Source: G965230615 sp965230615 (lineage in GTDB: Bacteria; Pseudomonadota; Gammaproteobacteria; HTCC5015). Taken from it: a stretch of 64,000 nt of DNA. The position numbers and the translations under genes are program-made. This document shows, in pieces, positions 25,140 through 36,000 of this stretch. Numbering within the stretch: position 1 is the stretch's first letter; every line of letters starts with the position of its first letter. The notes beneath the pieces were generated by a model. The model was not told the origin of the DNA and ran no database searches. It was given only the letters and a program-made list of their open reading frames with translations. Where the stretch lies: positions 868,001 through 932,000 of the forward strand of contig OZ246012.1 of NCBI GenBank assembly GCA_965230615.1, given 5' to 3'.

Positions 25140-26558
25140 TTGATAGAAAAAGTTCTGATTGCTAACCGCGGCGAAATTGCTGTCCGTATTGCCCGGGCCT
25201 GTACCGAAATGGGTATTAAGTCAGCAGCTATTTATACCGATGCCGACCGTTATAGTCTGCATGTCAGTAAGGCAGATGAAAACTATAATATCGGCCCTGA
25301 TTCAGTCGCCGGCTATTTAAATATCTCGCGCATTGTTGATCTGGCGGTTGCCGCTGGCTGTGATGCACTGCACCCAGGCTACGGCTTTCTCTCCGAAAAC
25401 CCCGATCTTGCCGCCGAATGCCAACGACGCGGGATCCGCTTTATCGGCCCCAGTGCTGAGGTTATCACACGCATGGGCGATAAAATCCGCGCGCGAGAAG
25501 CCATGATCGCCGCCAATATCCCGGTGATTCCGGGCAGCGAAGGCAATCTGGCCAACCTCGATGAAGCTAAAAAACTGGCTAACGATATTGGCTATCCTGT
25601 TATGTTAAAAGCCACCAATGGTGGTGGTGGCCGTGGCATTCGCTTGTGTGAAGATGAAGCCGCGCTGCTGCGTAACTATGACAGGGTGCGCTCTGAAGTG
25701 GCCAAAGCCTTTGGCAGCGCTGATATCTTTATGGAAAAAGCGATCATCAATCCACGGCATATCGAGGTACAGATTTTAGGTGACAGTCATGGCAATGTTG
25801 TGCATCTCTTCGAACGCGACTGCTCTATTCAACGGCGTCATCAAAAGCTGCTGGAAATTGCCCCTTCGCCACAACTCAGCGATGAGCAAAGACATTATAT
25901 TGGCGAGCTTGCCGTTAAAGCAGCAACAGCGGTTGGTTATGAAAATGCGGGCACTGTTGAATTTTTGATGGCCGATGATGACCAGTTTTACTTTATGGAA
26001 ATGAATACCCGCTTACAGGTAGAGCACCCTGTTACTGAAACCATTACGGGTATTGATATTGTGCGTGAGCAAATTCGTATTGCGGCGGGCGAGTCATTAT
26101 CGTTTGCGCAAGACGATGTCGAGATTCGGGGTATGGCCATGGAGTTTAGAATCAACGCTGAAGACCCGCGCAATGATTTTCTGCCCAGCTTCGGCCGCAT
26201 TACCCGCTACTTTGCCGCTGGTGGCCCTGGCGTACGCACCGATGCAGCGATTTATTCTGGCTATCATATTCCGCCCTATTACGATTCTATGTGCGTTAAG
26301 CTGGTTGTCTGGGCATTAACCTGGGATAGACTGATTGCCCGCTCACAACGCGCGTTGAAGGATATTAAAGTACAGGGCATTAAAACCACTATCCCTTATC
26401 ATAGTGAAATTTTAAGAAACCCTGACTTTCAAAAAGGCAGCTTTAATACCAGCTTTGTTGAAAGCCATGAGGCATTGACCCATTACTCTGTCAGACAAAA
26501 CAAGAGTGAGCTGGCAGCTATTGTTGGTGCGGCGATTGCCGCACACTTGCAACTTTAA
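25140..26558 (+). CDS. pycA: Pyruvate carboxylase subunit A (biotin carboxylase)
   Basis: ATP-dependent carboxylation of biotin, first half-reaction. 472 residues: MIEKVLIANRGEIAVRI, HPGYGFLSEN, ATP-grasp loop NGGGGRGIRLC, ERDCSIQRRHQK, and EMNTRLQVEHPVTE. The start is TTG at 25140 because AGGAG stands 8 nt upstream and the family begins exactly here; an upstream in-frame ATG at 25080 would add 20 unrelated residues. The product is longer than the AccC type by little, but the next gene, a biotinylated carboxyltransferase, points to two-subunit pyruvate carboxylase rather than acetyl-CoA carboxylase. Confidence 0.88.
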   Translation: MIEKVLIANRGEIAVRIARACTEMGIKSAAIYTDADRYSLHVSKADENYNIGPDSVAGYLNISRIVDLAVAAGCDALHPGYGFLSENPDLAAECQRRGIRFIGPSAEVITRMGDKIRAREAMIAANIPVIPGSEGNLANLDEAKKLANDIGYPVMLKATNGGGGRGIRLCEDEAALLRNYDRVRSEVAKAFGSADIFMEKAIINPRHIEVQILGDSHGNVVHLFERDCSIQRRHQKLLEIAPSPQLSDEQRHYIGELAVKAATAVGYENAGTVEFLMADDDQFYFMEMNTRLQVEHPVTETITGIDIVREQIRIAAGESLSFAQDDVEIRGMAMEFRINAEDPRNDFLPSFGRITRYFAAGGPGVRTDAAIYSGYHIPPYYDSMCVKLVVWALTWDRLIARSQRALKDIKVQGIKTTIPYHSEILRNPDFQKGSFNTSFVESHEALTHYSVRQNKSELAAIVGAAIAAHLQL

Positions 26559-26598
26559 TTTAATCTTTAACCACCTAACTTAAGAGACACAACTGGTT

Positions 26599-28416
26599 AT
26601 GTCTAAAGTTTATATCACAGATACTGTTTTACGCGATGGTCACCAAAGCTTAATTGCAACCCGCATGCGCACCGAGGACATGCTGCCAATTTGCAAAAAA
26701 CTCGATCAGGTTGGCTTTTGGTCATTAGAGTGCTGGGGCGGCGCAACATTTGACGCCTGCCTGCGTTTTCTCAAAGAAGACCCCTGGGAACGCTTGCGTT
26801 TATTACGTGAAGAACTGCCTAACACGCGCCTGCAAATGTTATTGCGCGGTCAAAATTTATTAGGCTATCGTCATTACGCTGATGATGTCGTGCGCAAATT
26901 TGTTGAGTTGGCAGCGGATAACGGCATTGATGTTTTTCGCATTTTCGATGCCATGAACGATGTCCGTAATCTACAAACAGCCATAGAGGCCGTTAAAAAA
27001 GCAGATAAGCATGCGCAAGGCACGATTAGTTATACCACCAGCCCAGTGCATACCACCAAACAGTTTGTCGATATGGCCGTTACCATGCAAGGCATGGGCT
27101 GCGACAGTATTGCAATCAAAGATATGGCTGGCCTGTTAACACCCCATAAAACAGCAGAACTGATTGCTGCACTCAATGATGCTGTTGATGTACCTTTGTT
27201 TTTACACTCTCACTCAACCGCAGGTTTAGCTGAGATGTGTCAGCTAAAAGCCATTGAGAATGGTTGCCGACATATTGATACAGCAATCTCCTCTTTTGCA
27301 GGTGGTACCAGCCACCCACCAACAGAGAGCATGGTTGCCGCATTACGGGGTACGACTTACGATACCGGCTTAAACTTAGAGCTGCTACAGGAAATTGGTT
27401 TTTACTTCCGTGAAGTACGCAAGAAGTACCATCAGTTTGAAAGTGAGTTTGCCGCGCTTGATACCCGTGTCCAGGTTAATCAGGTACCTGGTGGTATGAT
27501 TTCCAATCTCAGCAACCAGCTAAAACAACAAGATGCTTTGGGCAAAATGAATGCGGTATTAGCCGAAATCCCACGCGTGCGCAAAGACCTTGGCTTTCCA
27601 CCGCTGGTGACCCCAACATCACAAATTGTTGGCACCCAAGCGGTGATGAACGTGATGACCGGTGAACGTTATTCGAGTATCACCAATGAGGTTAAACTGT
27701 ACCTGCAAGGCCGCTATGGCAAAGCGCCGGGTAAAGTCAATGAAGCCCTAAAAATGCAGGCTATTGGTAATGAAGATATAATTGACTGCCGTCCGGCTGA
27801 CTTGATACCTAATGAGTTAGACAAACTGGCTTTTGAAATTCATAGTTTGGCCGAATCAGAAGAAGATGTATTAACCTATGCTATGTTTCCCGATATTGCC
27901 CAGGAGTTTTTACAACAACGTCGTGATGATAAGCTAGTACCAGAGCCACTAGAGCCAGTTACTGCTGCCAGTAGCAGTAGCAAGCCTATTCCTGTTGAAT
28001 TTGAAGTTACTCTGCACGGTGAAACCTACAATATCCGTGTTGATGGCACAGGTCATAAGAGTATGGCCAAACGGCCGTTTTATGTCACCGTTGATGGTAT
28101 TCCTGAACAAATCATGCTGGAGACGATTGAAGTCATTAACCCAGACGGCTCTACAGCGGCATCGAGTAATGAACAACAATCTAAGCGTCGCCGTGCCAGC
28201 AAACCAGGTGATGTCACAACCACGATGCCAGGTACGATCATTGATGTTCTGGTGAAGGAAGGCGACAGTATTGAAGCTGGTGCGGCCGTATTAATTACCG
28301 AAGCCATGAAAATGGAAACTGAAATTCACGCACCGGTCAGCGGCACCGTGAAAGCGGTTAATATACAAAAAGGCGATGCTGTGAATCCAGATGAAACCTT
28401 GATAGAAATTGAATAA
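26599..28416 (+). CDS. pycB: Pyruvate carboxylase subunit B (carboxyltransferase-biotin carrier)
   Basis: Transfers carboxyl from biotin to pyruvate, giving oxaloacetate. 605 residues: TIM-barrel carboxyltransferase starting TDTVLRDGHQSLIATRMR, metal-binding HSHSTAG near 210, PYC_OADA domain, Pro/Ser-rich linker, and C-terminal biotinyl domain with EAMKMETEI (biotin Lys). Closely related to OadA encoded 3 kb downstream. Pairing with a biotin carboxylase 40 bp upstream supports the carboxylase role; names in the literature overlap with OadA for such proteins. Confidence 0.87.
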   Translation: MSKVYITDTVLRDGHQSLIATRMRTEDMLPICKKLDQVGFWSLECWGGATFDACLRFLKEDPWERLRLLREELPNTRLQMLLRGQNLLGYRHYADDVVRKFVELAADNGIDVFRIFDAMNDVRNLQTAIEAVKKADKHAQGTISYTTSPVHTTKQFVDMAVTMQGMGCDSIAIKDMAGLLTPHKTAELIAALNDAVDVPLFLHSHSTAGLAEMCQLKAIENGCRHIDTAISSFAGGTSHPPTESMVAALRGTTYDTGLNLELLQEIGFYFREVRKKYHQFESEFAALDTRVQVNQVPGGMISNLSNQLKQQDALGKMNAVLAEIPRVRKDLGFPPLVTPTSQIVGTQAVMNVMTGERYSSITNEVKLYLQGRYGKAPGKVNEALKMQAIGNEDIIDCRPADLIPNELDKLAFEIHSLAESEEDVLTYAMFPDIAQEFLQQRRDDKLVPEPLEPVTAASSSSKPIPVEFEVTLHGETYNIRVDGTGHKSMAKRPFYVTVDGIPEQIMLETIEVINPDGSTAASSNEQQSKRRRASKPGDVTTTMPGTIIDVLVKEGDSIEAGAAVLITEAMKMETEIHAPVSGTVKAVNIQKGDAVNPDETLIEIE

Positions 28417-28447
28417 ATTGTTGGATATCACAACATAACGCTTTTAT

Positions 28448-29047
28448 ATGTCAGATAAAACCCTCGCAAGTAAACAGCTCGTGCTCGCTTCAAGCTCACG
28501 CTATCGGCAAGCGTTGCTTAAGAAACTAGGCTTAAACTTTATTGCGCGCTCACCGGATATTGATGAGACAGCCATGCCCGGTGAGACGCCATCACAGCTG
28601 GTGCAACGTTTAGCCACAAGCAAAGCGCGTAAATTAGCCAGTGACTTCAGTGATGCATTGATCATTGGCTCAGACCAAGTGGCCGTACTCGATGAACAGG
28701 TCTTAGGCAAACCAGGCTGCCATGAAAAAGCGATTGAGCAATTACAGCGTAGCAGTGGCCGTACTGTGATATTTCATACCGGTTTGTGTTTGCTGGATAG
28801 TCAATCTGATCAAGCACAGATTGATGATGTGACTTTTGAGGTTAAGTTTAGACCACTCTCGCTTGAGCAGATCGAACGCTATGTTGCGGCAGAAAAACCT
28901 TATGATGCTGCCGGCAGTTTTAAGTCAGAAGGTTTGGGTATTACCTTATTTGAATATTTAAAAGGTGATGACCCAAATGCCCTGGTCGGATTACCACTGA
29001 TTCGTCTTAGTGATATGTTGCAATCTGTCGGTATTACCCTGCCTTAG
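28448..29047 (+). CDS. maf: Maf/YceF-like nucleotide pyrophosphatase
   Basis: Hydrolyses non-canonical nucleoside triphosphates. 199 residues: LVLASSSRYRQALLKKLGL, ETPSQLVQRLATSKA, IIGSDQVAVLD, and YDAAGSFKSEGLG. The family subgroup (YceF, 7-methyl-GTP) is often adjacent to yceD-rpmF; here the pycAB pair lies between. 31 bp after pycB, same strand, so probably co-transcribed. Confidence 0.92.
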   Translation: MSDKTLASKQLVLASSSRYRQALLKKLGLNFIARSPDIDETAMPGETPSQLVQRLATSKARKLASDFSDALIIGSDQVAVLDEQVLGKPGCHEKAIEQLQRSSGRTVIFHTGLCLLDSQSDQAQIDDVTFEVKFRPLSLEQIERYVAAEKPYDAAGSFKSEGLGITLFEYLKGDDPNALVGLPLIRLSDMLQSVGITLP

Positions 29048-29477
29048 CAAACAAAACGTACAACGTTGGGCTCGGCAGTAAAAGCAACAAGCTTATCATC
29101 AAGCCTTGTCCCATGGACCCAGCAGTATGATTTTTTTCAGTACATTAAAGTTTATCAAGACTCGTAAGTACTAATAAGCGCTTCTCAACTGGCAGGTATT
29201 GCTACTATTAATTAACTTAATGCTCAGCTTTAATTTGTTCAAGCGCTAGACTTGACGATATCTGCATAGATAGATAGCTTACCTAGCACTGCCTTGACCA
29301 TTTCGCAACTGTTTTTAACGCGCATTGTCCGCAACGCATAAAAAGCGCCTGATAATGTCGCTATGCTATTGAAATCTTTTAGGAAGCCTATATAGTTGCC
29401 GCTGCCCGGGCTTATCACGATAGTTACCAATGTAACTTTTTGTGCCTTACCGGACAGGTACGCTTTTGGAGAGCTCC
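29048..29477. other. Intergenic region between maf and oadG
   Basis: 430 bp. No convincing gene: a 63-codon frame on the minus strand lacks a ribosome site and known features. Expected to hold the promoter of the oadGAB operon; no clear sigma-70 pair chosen. Contains a T-rich stretch around 29130. Confidence 0.4.
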
Positions 29478-29720
29478 ATGCAAGATTTGCTAGTACAACA
29501 AGGTATAGATTTAATGCTTTTCGGTATGGGCACTGTATTTGTGTTCCTTACTCTGCTGGTAATCACCACAATTGTTATGTCTTTTGTGGTCCAACGTTTC
29601 TTTCCCGAACTGGAAACCGAACAGGAAATACCCACAGCGGGTTCACCTGCTCCAGCTAACCCCACGTTAATTGCAATTATTCAATCTGCAATCGATCAAC
29701 ACAGAAAACGGCAGAAGTGA
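29478..29720 (+). CDS. oadG: Oxaloacetate decarboxylase gamma subunit
   Basis: Small membrane subunit anchoring the Na+ pump. About 80 residues: one membrane helix (LMLFGMGTVFVFLTLLVITT) near the N-terminus, then a Pro/Glu-rich tail and a C-terminal helix (PTLIAIIQSAIDQHRKRQK), the usual OadG layout. The ATG at 29478 follows GGAGAGCTCC; upstream in-frame codons are not family-like. 39 bp before oadA. Confidence 0.88.
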   Translation: MQDLLVQQGIDLMLFGMGTVFVFLTLLVITTIVMSFVVQRFFPELETEQEIPTAGSPAPANPTLIAIIQSAIDQHRKRQK

Positions 29721-29759
29721 TTGCATTATCACGGCCGACTTAATAAATGAGTTCTATTC

Positions 29760-31556
29760 ATGAGCGCAGTTAAGAAAAAACTAGGTATCACCGATGTCGT
29801 ACTACGCGACGCACATCAATCATTATTTGCAACCCGTTTACGTATTGACGATATGTTGCCCATTGCCGAAAAGCTTGACCAGATTGGTTTTTGGTCCTTA
29901 GAGTCTTGGGGTGGTGCAACCTTTGATGCCTGTATTCGCTTTTTAGGCGAAGACCCTTGGGATCGTATTCGTGAACTTAAAAAAGCGATGCCTAATACAC
30001 CACAACAGATGTTATTCCGTGGGCAAAACATCTTGGGTTATCGCCACTATGCGGATGATGTCGTTACTAAGTTTGTTGAACGCGCTGCTCACAACGGCGT
30101 AGATGTTTTTCGAGTGTTCGATGCTATGAATGATATGCGCAACCTTTCATGTGCATTGCAGGCAGTCAAACAAGTGGGCAAGCATGCCCAGGGGACGATT
30201 TCTTATACACTCAGCCCAGTACACACTATTGATATGTGGGTTGATATGGCCAGGCAAATAGAAGATATGGGTGCAAACTCTATCTGTATTAAAGATATGG
30301 CCGGTTTATTACGACCTTATACAGGCTTTGAGCTTGTCAGTCGTTTAAAAGCTGCGTTGAATATTCCAGTGCATATGCAAAGCCATGCAACAACCGGTTT
30401 ATCAACGGCAACGGCATTGAAATGTATTGAAGCCGGTATCGATAATGTCGATACCGCTATTTCATCAATGTCGATGACCTATGGCCATAGCCCAACCGAA
30501 TCCTTAGTCGCTATCTTGCAAGATACTGAATATGACACTGGCCTGGATATCGCGAAGTTAGAGGAAATTGCTGCTTATTTCCGCGGAGTTCGGAAAAAAT
30601 ATGCTAAGTACGAAGGCTCTTTGCGTGGAGTAGACTCGCGCATCCTGGTTGCCCAAGTGCCAGGTGGCATGCTGACGAATATGGAAAACCAATTACGCGA
30701 ACAAGGCGCAGACCAGCAAATGGATGCTGTGCTCGAAGAGATCCCACGCGTACGTGAAGACTTAGGGTTTATTCCTTTAGTTACCCCTACCTCTCAAATT
30801 GTTGGCACACAAGCGGTGCTGAATGTACTCTCGGGTGAGCGCTATAAGAATATATCTAAAGAAACAGCGGGCGTACTACGCGGCGAGTACGGCGCAACCC
30901 CGGCACCGGTCAACGCTGACTTACAAAAGCGCGTACTTGATCCTGGCAGTGAAGCAATAACGTGCCGTCCAGCAGACCGCCTGGAACCTGAATTAGAAAA
31001 GCTGCAAGTCGAGCTGCAAGCCAAAGCAAAAGAAAAATCAATTTCACTGGCTGCGGGTGATGACCTTATTGATGACGTTTTAACCTATGCCTTGTTTCCA
31101 CAAATTGGTTTGAAGTTTTTGGAAAACCGCGGTAACCCAGATGCTTTTGAACCTGCACCCAATGCAGCTGATAGCAGCATTGTTAAAAATGATGCGGGTG
31201 AAGAAATCTACACTGTAACCGTTGACGGCCAAAGTTATACGGTTAGCGTGGCAAATGGTGGCGATGTTAGTGGCTTGGTAGCCCTCAATGGCAATGCGGC
31301 TACCGCCAATACCGATAGCAATAGCAACAGTTCATCGAAAGCTGGTACACCGTTACCTGCACCACTGGCAGGTAATATTTTCAAAATCCTGGTTATTCCG
31401 GGACAAGCTGTTACTGAAGGTCAAACCTTGATGATCTTAGAAGCAATGAAAATGGAAACTGAAGTTAGTGCAGCACAATCAGGTACCATTAGTCATATTC
31501 ATGTTAGCGAAGGCGATGCTGTTGGCGTCGGCGATGTTCTGATAACTATCTCTTAA
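29760..31556 (+). CDS. oadA: Oxaloacetate decarboxylase alpha subunit
   Basis: Transfers carboxyl from oxaloacetate to biotin. 598 residues: carboxyltransferase barrel with VVLRDAHQSLFATRLR, metal site MQSHATTG near 206, PYC_OADA domain, Asn/Ser/Ala-rich linker and C-terminal biotinyl domain with EAMKMETEV. Flanked by oadG and oadB, so this is the genuine decarboxylase subunit, in contrast to the similar PycB upstream. Confidence 0.94.
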   Translation: MSAVKKKLGITDVVLRDAHQSLFATRLRIDDMLPIAEKLDQIGFWSLESWGGATFDACIRFLGEDPWDRIRELKKAMPNTPQQMLFRGQNILGYRHYADDVVTKFVERAAHNGVDVFRVFDAMNDMRNLSCALQAVKQVGKHAQGTISYTLSPVHTIDMWVDMARQIEDMGANSICIKDMAGLLRPYTGFELVSRLKAALNIPVHMQSHATTGLSTATALKCIEAGIDNVDTAISSMSMTYGHSPTESLVAILQDTEYDTGLDIAKLEEIAAYFRGVRKKYAKYEGSLRGVDSRILVAQVPGGMLTNMENQLREQGADQQMDAVLEEIPRVREDLGFIPLVTPTSQIVGTQAVLNVLSGERYKNISKETAGVLRGEYGATPAPVNADLQKRVLDPGSEAITCRPADRLEPELEKLQVELQAKAKEKSISLAAGDDLIDDVLTYALFPQIGLKFLENRGNPDAFEPAPNAADSSIVKNDAGEEIYTVTVDGQSYTVSVANGGDVSGLVALNGNAATANTDSNSNSSSKAGTPLPAPLAGNIFKILVIPGQAVTEGQTLMILEAMKMETEVSAAQSGTISHIHVSEGDAVGVGDVLITIS

Positions 31557-31572
31557 AGCAGGCATAACACCG

Positions 31573-32880
31573 ATGGAACATTTACTCGCCTTATGGCATA
31601 ACTCTGGCGTCAGTCAAATGAGCTGGGGCCAGTTCAGCATGATTGTCATTGGCTTATTATTATTATTTCTAGCCATTCGCAAAGGCTTCGAACCTTTATT
31701 ATTAGTCCCAATTGGCTTTGGTGGTATTCTGGCCAATATCCCAGGCGCAGGTTTAGGACTATCGGCTGTAGAAAGCGCTGTGTATAGTGGCGATGCACAA
31801 ACATTAGCAGCTCTAGCACAAGCCCTTGGCTTACAAAGCTGGGAGGCTGGCAAAGAAATTTTAACGGCTTACGAAAGTGCTATACCTGCGCTACAAAAAG
31901 CGGCTGCGCAAATTGCACAGGCAGCAGGCTATAGCCATGGTATTCTTTATACTTTTTATTCTGTCGCTATCGCCAGTGGCGCTGCCCCGTTAATTATTTT
32001 TATGGGGGTCGGTGCGATGACTGACTTCGGCCCATTACTGGCCAACCCGAAGACATTATTTTTAGGTGCTGCGGCGCAATTCGGTATTTTTGCCACCGTT
32101 ATTGGTGCTGTATTGTTATCAAACTTTGGCGTTATGGATTTCAGTATTGCTGATGCAGCTGCTATCGGCATTATTGGTGGCGCTGATGGTCCAACCGCCA
32201 TTTATGTTTCCAGTATACTCGCACCTGACCTGCTTGGCGCTATTGCCGTTGCTGCTTATTCTTATATGGCATTAGTGCCCATGATCCAGCCACCTATTAT
32301 GCGGCTGCTGACCACACAAAAAGAGCGTCAAATTGAAATGGTGCAATTGCGTGCTGTTTCTAAACGCGAAAAAATAGCCTTCCCTATTCTCTTATTAATT
32401 TTGGTTGCTTTGTTTTTACCCGATGCAGCACCGCTGCTCGGCATGTTTTGTTTTGGTAACCTAATGCGTGAGTGTGGTGTTGTCGAGCGACTCTCATTCA
32501 CCGCACAAAATGCTTTGATTAATACAACAACGATTTTTCTGGGCTTATCTGTTGGCTCAAAGCTGGCGGCGGATAAATTCTTAGACCCCAAAACACTGGG
32601 TATTTTATTGTTGGGGATTGTTGCTTTTGCGATTGGTACTGCCATGGGTGTATTAATGGCTAAAGCAATGAACTTGATATCTAAACACAAGGTCAACCCT
32701 TTAATCGGTTCGGCGGGTGTCTCTGCGGTACCAATGGCTGCACGTGTCTCTAATAAAGTTGGCTTGGAAGCCAACCCACACAACTTCTTACTCATGCATG
32801 CTATGGGGCCTAATGTCGCAGGCGTTATCGGCTCAGCGGTCGCTGCTGGCGTCATGATCTCTATGGTTTCCGCTATGTAA
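31573..32880 (+). CDS. oadB: Oxaloacetate decarboxylase beta subunit (Na+ pump)
   Basis: Membrane subunit that decarboxylates carboxybiotin and exports Na+. 435 residues, about nine to eleven membrane helices; family segments GVGAMTDFGPLLANP (Asp of the Na+ site), IGIIGGADGPTAIYVSS, GNLMRECGVVERLS, and C-terminal NPLIGSAGVSAVPMAARVSN with HAMGPNVAGVIGSAVAAG. Full length. Ends the oadGAB operon. Confidence 0.95.
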   Translation: MEHLLALWHNSGVSQMSWGQFSMIVIGLLLLFLAIRKGFEPLLLVPIGFGGILANIPGAGLGLSAVESAVYSGDAQTLAALAQALGLQSWEAGKEILTAYESAIPALQKAAAQIAQAAGYSHGILYTFYSVAIASGAAPLIIFMGVGAMTDFGPLLANPKTLFLGAAAQFGIFATVIGAVLLSNFGVMDFSIADAAAIGIIGGADGPTAIYVSSILAPDLLGAIAVAAYSYMALVPMIQPPIMRLLTTQKERQIEMVQLRAVSKREKIAFPILLLILVALFLPDAAPLLGMFCFGNLMRECGVVERLSFTAQNALINTTTIFLGLSVGSKLAADKFLDPKTLGILLLGIVAFAIGTAMGVLMAKAMNLISKHKVNPLIGSAGVSAVPMAARVSNKVGLEANPHNFLLMHAMGPNVAGVIGSAVAAGVMISMVSAM

Positions 32881-33072
32881 GGCACTTCCACTGTCGATCT
32901 ATCGACACTACTGACGAGATTTTGTCTAGAAAATTCCGCCAATTAGGCCACACTTTGCCTAACCCACTTTAATTCCTCTCTTCAAATATCGCCAATGCTT
33001 GCTATATTTATATTTAAGAACACTCTAAACCTGTCGTTAGCCTTATAACCTTTATAAGAGGGCTTTAATCGC

Positions 33073-36000
33073 ATGAGATATCATTGCTATAGCCTGGCAA
33101 TGTATTCTATTTTGTCGATGTGGCTACAGAAGATATTTACCACTTTTGTCGTCGTGCTGGTAACAAGTACACTTGTTACACCGGCCCATGCCAGTATTAC
33201 AACTAATAAAATGCGCTTTAAACGCCTGGCTATGGAAGATGAAAATTCTGTTGGCTCGGTCCTTGCCATCCACCAAGATCGTCATGGCTTTGTCTGGGTT
33301 GGTGGACGACTGGGTTTAGCCCGCTATGACGGTTACGACTTTGAAGTGTTTAGGAATAACGCTGAAGACCCAGACAGCATTATCTCTAGTACAGTACATG
33401 ATATTGCTGAAGATAATGCAGGTAACCTTTGGCTGGCAACCGAAGCGGGCGTTGATCAATATGACTACGCCACAGAAAAGTTTATTCATTACGAACATCA
33501 CCCTAATGACCCTCGTTCCATTTTACCTGGGCCTGTCTTTGGTTTTCATTTTGATAAGGATAATACACTATGGTTAGCATCACGCTATGGCTTGATGTCT
33601 TATGATCGCATGCAGGATAACTTCATTCGCTACCCACGCAATGAAGAAGAAGCAGCATTAGCTAGTGACTTCTTATTGGATATCGATGACGATGGTAACG
33701 GTAATTTTTATTTAGCCACAGGTCATGGCTTAAAAGTTTGGAATAAAAATACCGGAGATATAAAATTCTATCAAGCTGAACGCGGCACAGCTAACCGCTT
33801 ACAGATTAATTTATTGCGCTCTGTATTAGTGGATAGTCAAAAACGTGTTTGGGTTGGCTCTGAAAATGGTTTACTGCGTTTTGAGCCAGACACAGAAAAT
33901 TTTATTTTCTACCCAACTGAATTAGACCTCAATGCCCCTATTAGTCAGGCTGGCACTGTTCCAATCAGCGCGGCGGTCTGGGATATCTTTGAAGATAGTT
34001 ATGGCACAATCTGGATAGCCACTGATGGTTTTGGCCTGAGCTGGCTGTCGCCACAACAAACAAAATTAAAAACGACCACACATGACACATACGACCCAGA
34101 CACATTAAGCAGCATCGTGCCGCGCACTGTCGCTGAAGATAATAATGGTGATATTTGGGTTGGCAACTACCCTTCTGGTATTAATGTTTTTGAACGACAT
34201 ACTACAGCCTTTAACACTTATAAGAAAATCTCTGATGGCGACAGGAATATTACCTTAGCTAACATCAAACCAATTATAGAAGATGAATATGGTAATTTAT
34301 GGTTAGGTATTGATGGCGAAGGCCTGAGCTATTACAACCTAAAAGATGACACCCATACGCTCTATAGCTATGACCCCAATAACGACAACACTCTCGGTTC
34401 AAATGATATTTTAGATATTATGGTGGACCACGAAGGCACATTTTGGATTGGCAGCTGGAGTACCGCTATCACCAAATATTCACCAAAGACCAAGCAATTC
34501 GAACGCATAGCTCCCAACCCAGAGATTGAAGGCGCACTACAATCAGGCCATGTTTGGGTTACTTTTGAAGACAGTCAAAATACAATTTGGGTTGGCACTA
34601 TGGGTACTGGTTTATATCGTTACTTGCCAGAAACTTCATCTTTTTACCCTTACCTTTTTGACACACAAACAGAAGAAGGCCTGATTGATGGGCAACTCTG
34701 GTCTATCTATGAAGACAGCCGAGGCTATTTATGGATTGCATCGCAAGGCGGCTTAAGCCGCATGGATCGCCAAACAGAAAAATTTACTCACTTCACCTAC
34801 AACTCTGCCAAGCTTGGCACAATTGGCAGCAATGAAATCCGTGCTATTTTTGAAGATAGTCAACAGCGTTTATGGATTGGTACAAACGGCGGTGGGTTAA
34901 ACTTATTTAATTATACGAATGAGACTTTCACTACTATCAATCAAAAAAATGGCTTACCGAGTAACGTTATTGTTTCTATTATTGAAGATGATGCCGGCCT
35001 ACTTTGGCTAGGCACCAATAGTGGTATTTGTAGCTATGACCCAGACACTGGCAATATACGGCATTATGATAAGAACCATGGTTTGCAGGGTAATGAGTTT
35101 AATGTAGGCTCAGCTTATAAAACCAGAAGCGGCGAATTAATTTTTGGTGGCCTGACAGGTTATACCCGCTTTCACCCGCAGGCGCTTAAACCCAACGATA
35201 AAGTACCCCCAGTAGTTTTTACTGATATCGAAATTTTAAACAAGCCGGTACAGATTGGCGTTGACAACACACTCAGCAAGAGCATTGTAGTCGCTGAAGA
35301 GCTACATTTGAATTATAAACAAAATATTGTCACTCTACATTTTGCCGCCTTAAACTTCCGCAACTCAAGCAAAAATCAATATGCTTATAAACTGGAGGGC
35401 TTTGATACTGATTGGCACTATGTAAACAATAAACGTAGCGCAACTTACACAAACTTAGACGCAGGCCGATACCGCTTTCATGTGATCGCGGCCAATGACG
35501 AAGGCCTATGGAACAAACAAGGGCGCGCCATTGATGTTATTGTAAGCCCCGCCCCCTGGCGCACAGCCTGGGCTTACCTGCTTTATATATTGCTTATATT
35601 CGTTGGCACTGCCTGGTATGTATTCAAACAACGACAAACCAATCGCCTACTGGAGCAAAAGGTCAGAGACCGGACACGAGACCTTGAAGATGCTTACGAT
35701 AAACTGGAAAAGCAAAGCCTAACAGATCCTTTGACGGGTCTGGCTAATCGTCGCTTTTTTGAAAAGTTTATTTATGCCGACATCGCTGATGTTGACCGAA
35801 AATATCAAGACTGGATAAAAGCAGGCAACCGCATTGCCCAGCCTCAAAGCGATATTATTTTCTTTATTATTGACATTGATGGCTTTAAGAAAATCAATGA
35901 TAGCTTTGGCCATGCAGCAGGTGACCGCATATTAGAAACTATGTCTAAGATACTCAAACAAGCCAGTCGGGATTCAGATTATATTATTCGCTGGGGTGGC

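Noticed and set aside
24811..25143. Plus-strand ORF of 110 codons upstream of pycA
   Set aside because: Lacks a ribosome site, spans the predicted pycA promoter, and its product is not protein-like; treated as intergenic.
29239..29430. Minus-strand 63-codon ORF between maf and oadG
   Set aside because: No ribosome site or recognisable sequence, and it occupies the expected oad promoter region.
32328..32942. 204-codon minus-strand ORF opposite oadB
   Set aside because: Antisense echo of a well-conserved gene, rich in Ala/Thr/Ile as mirrored membrane codons, no ribosome site.
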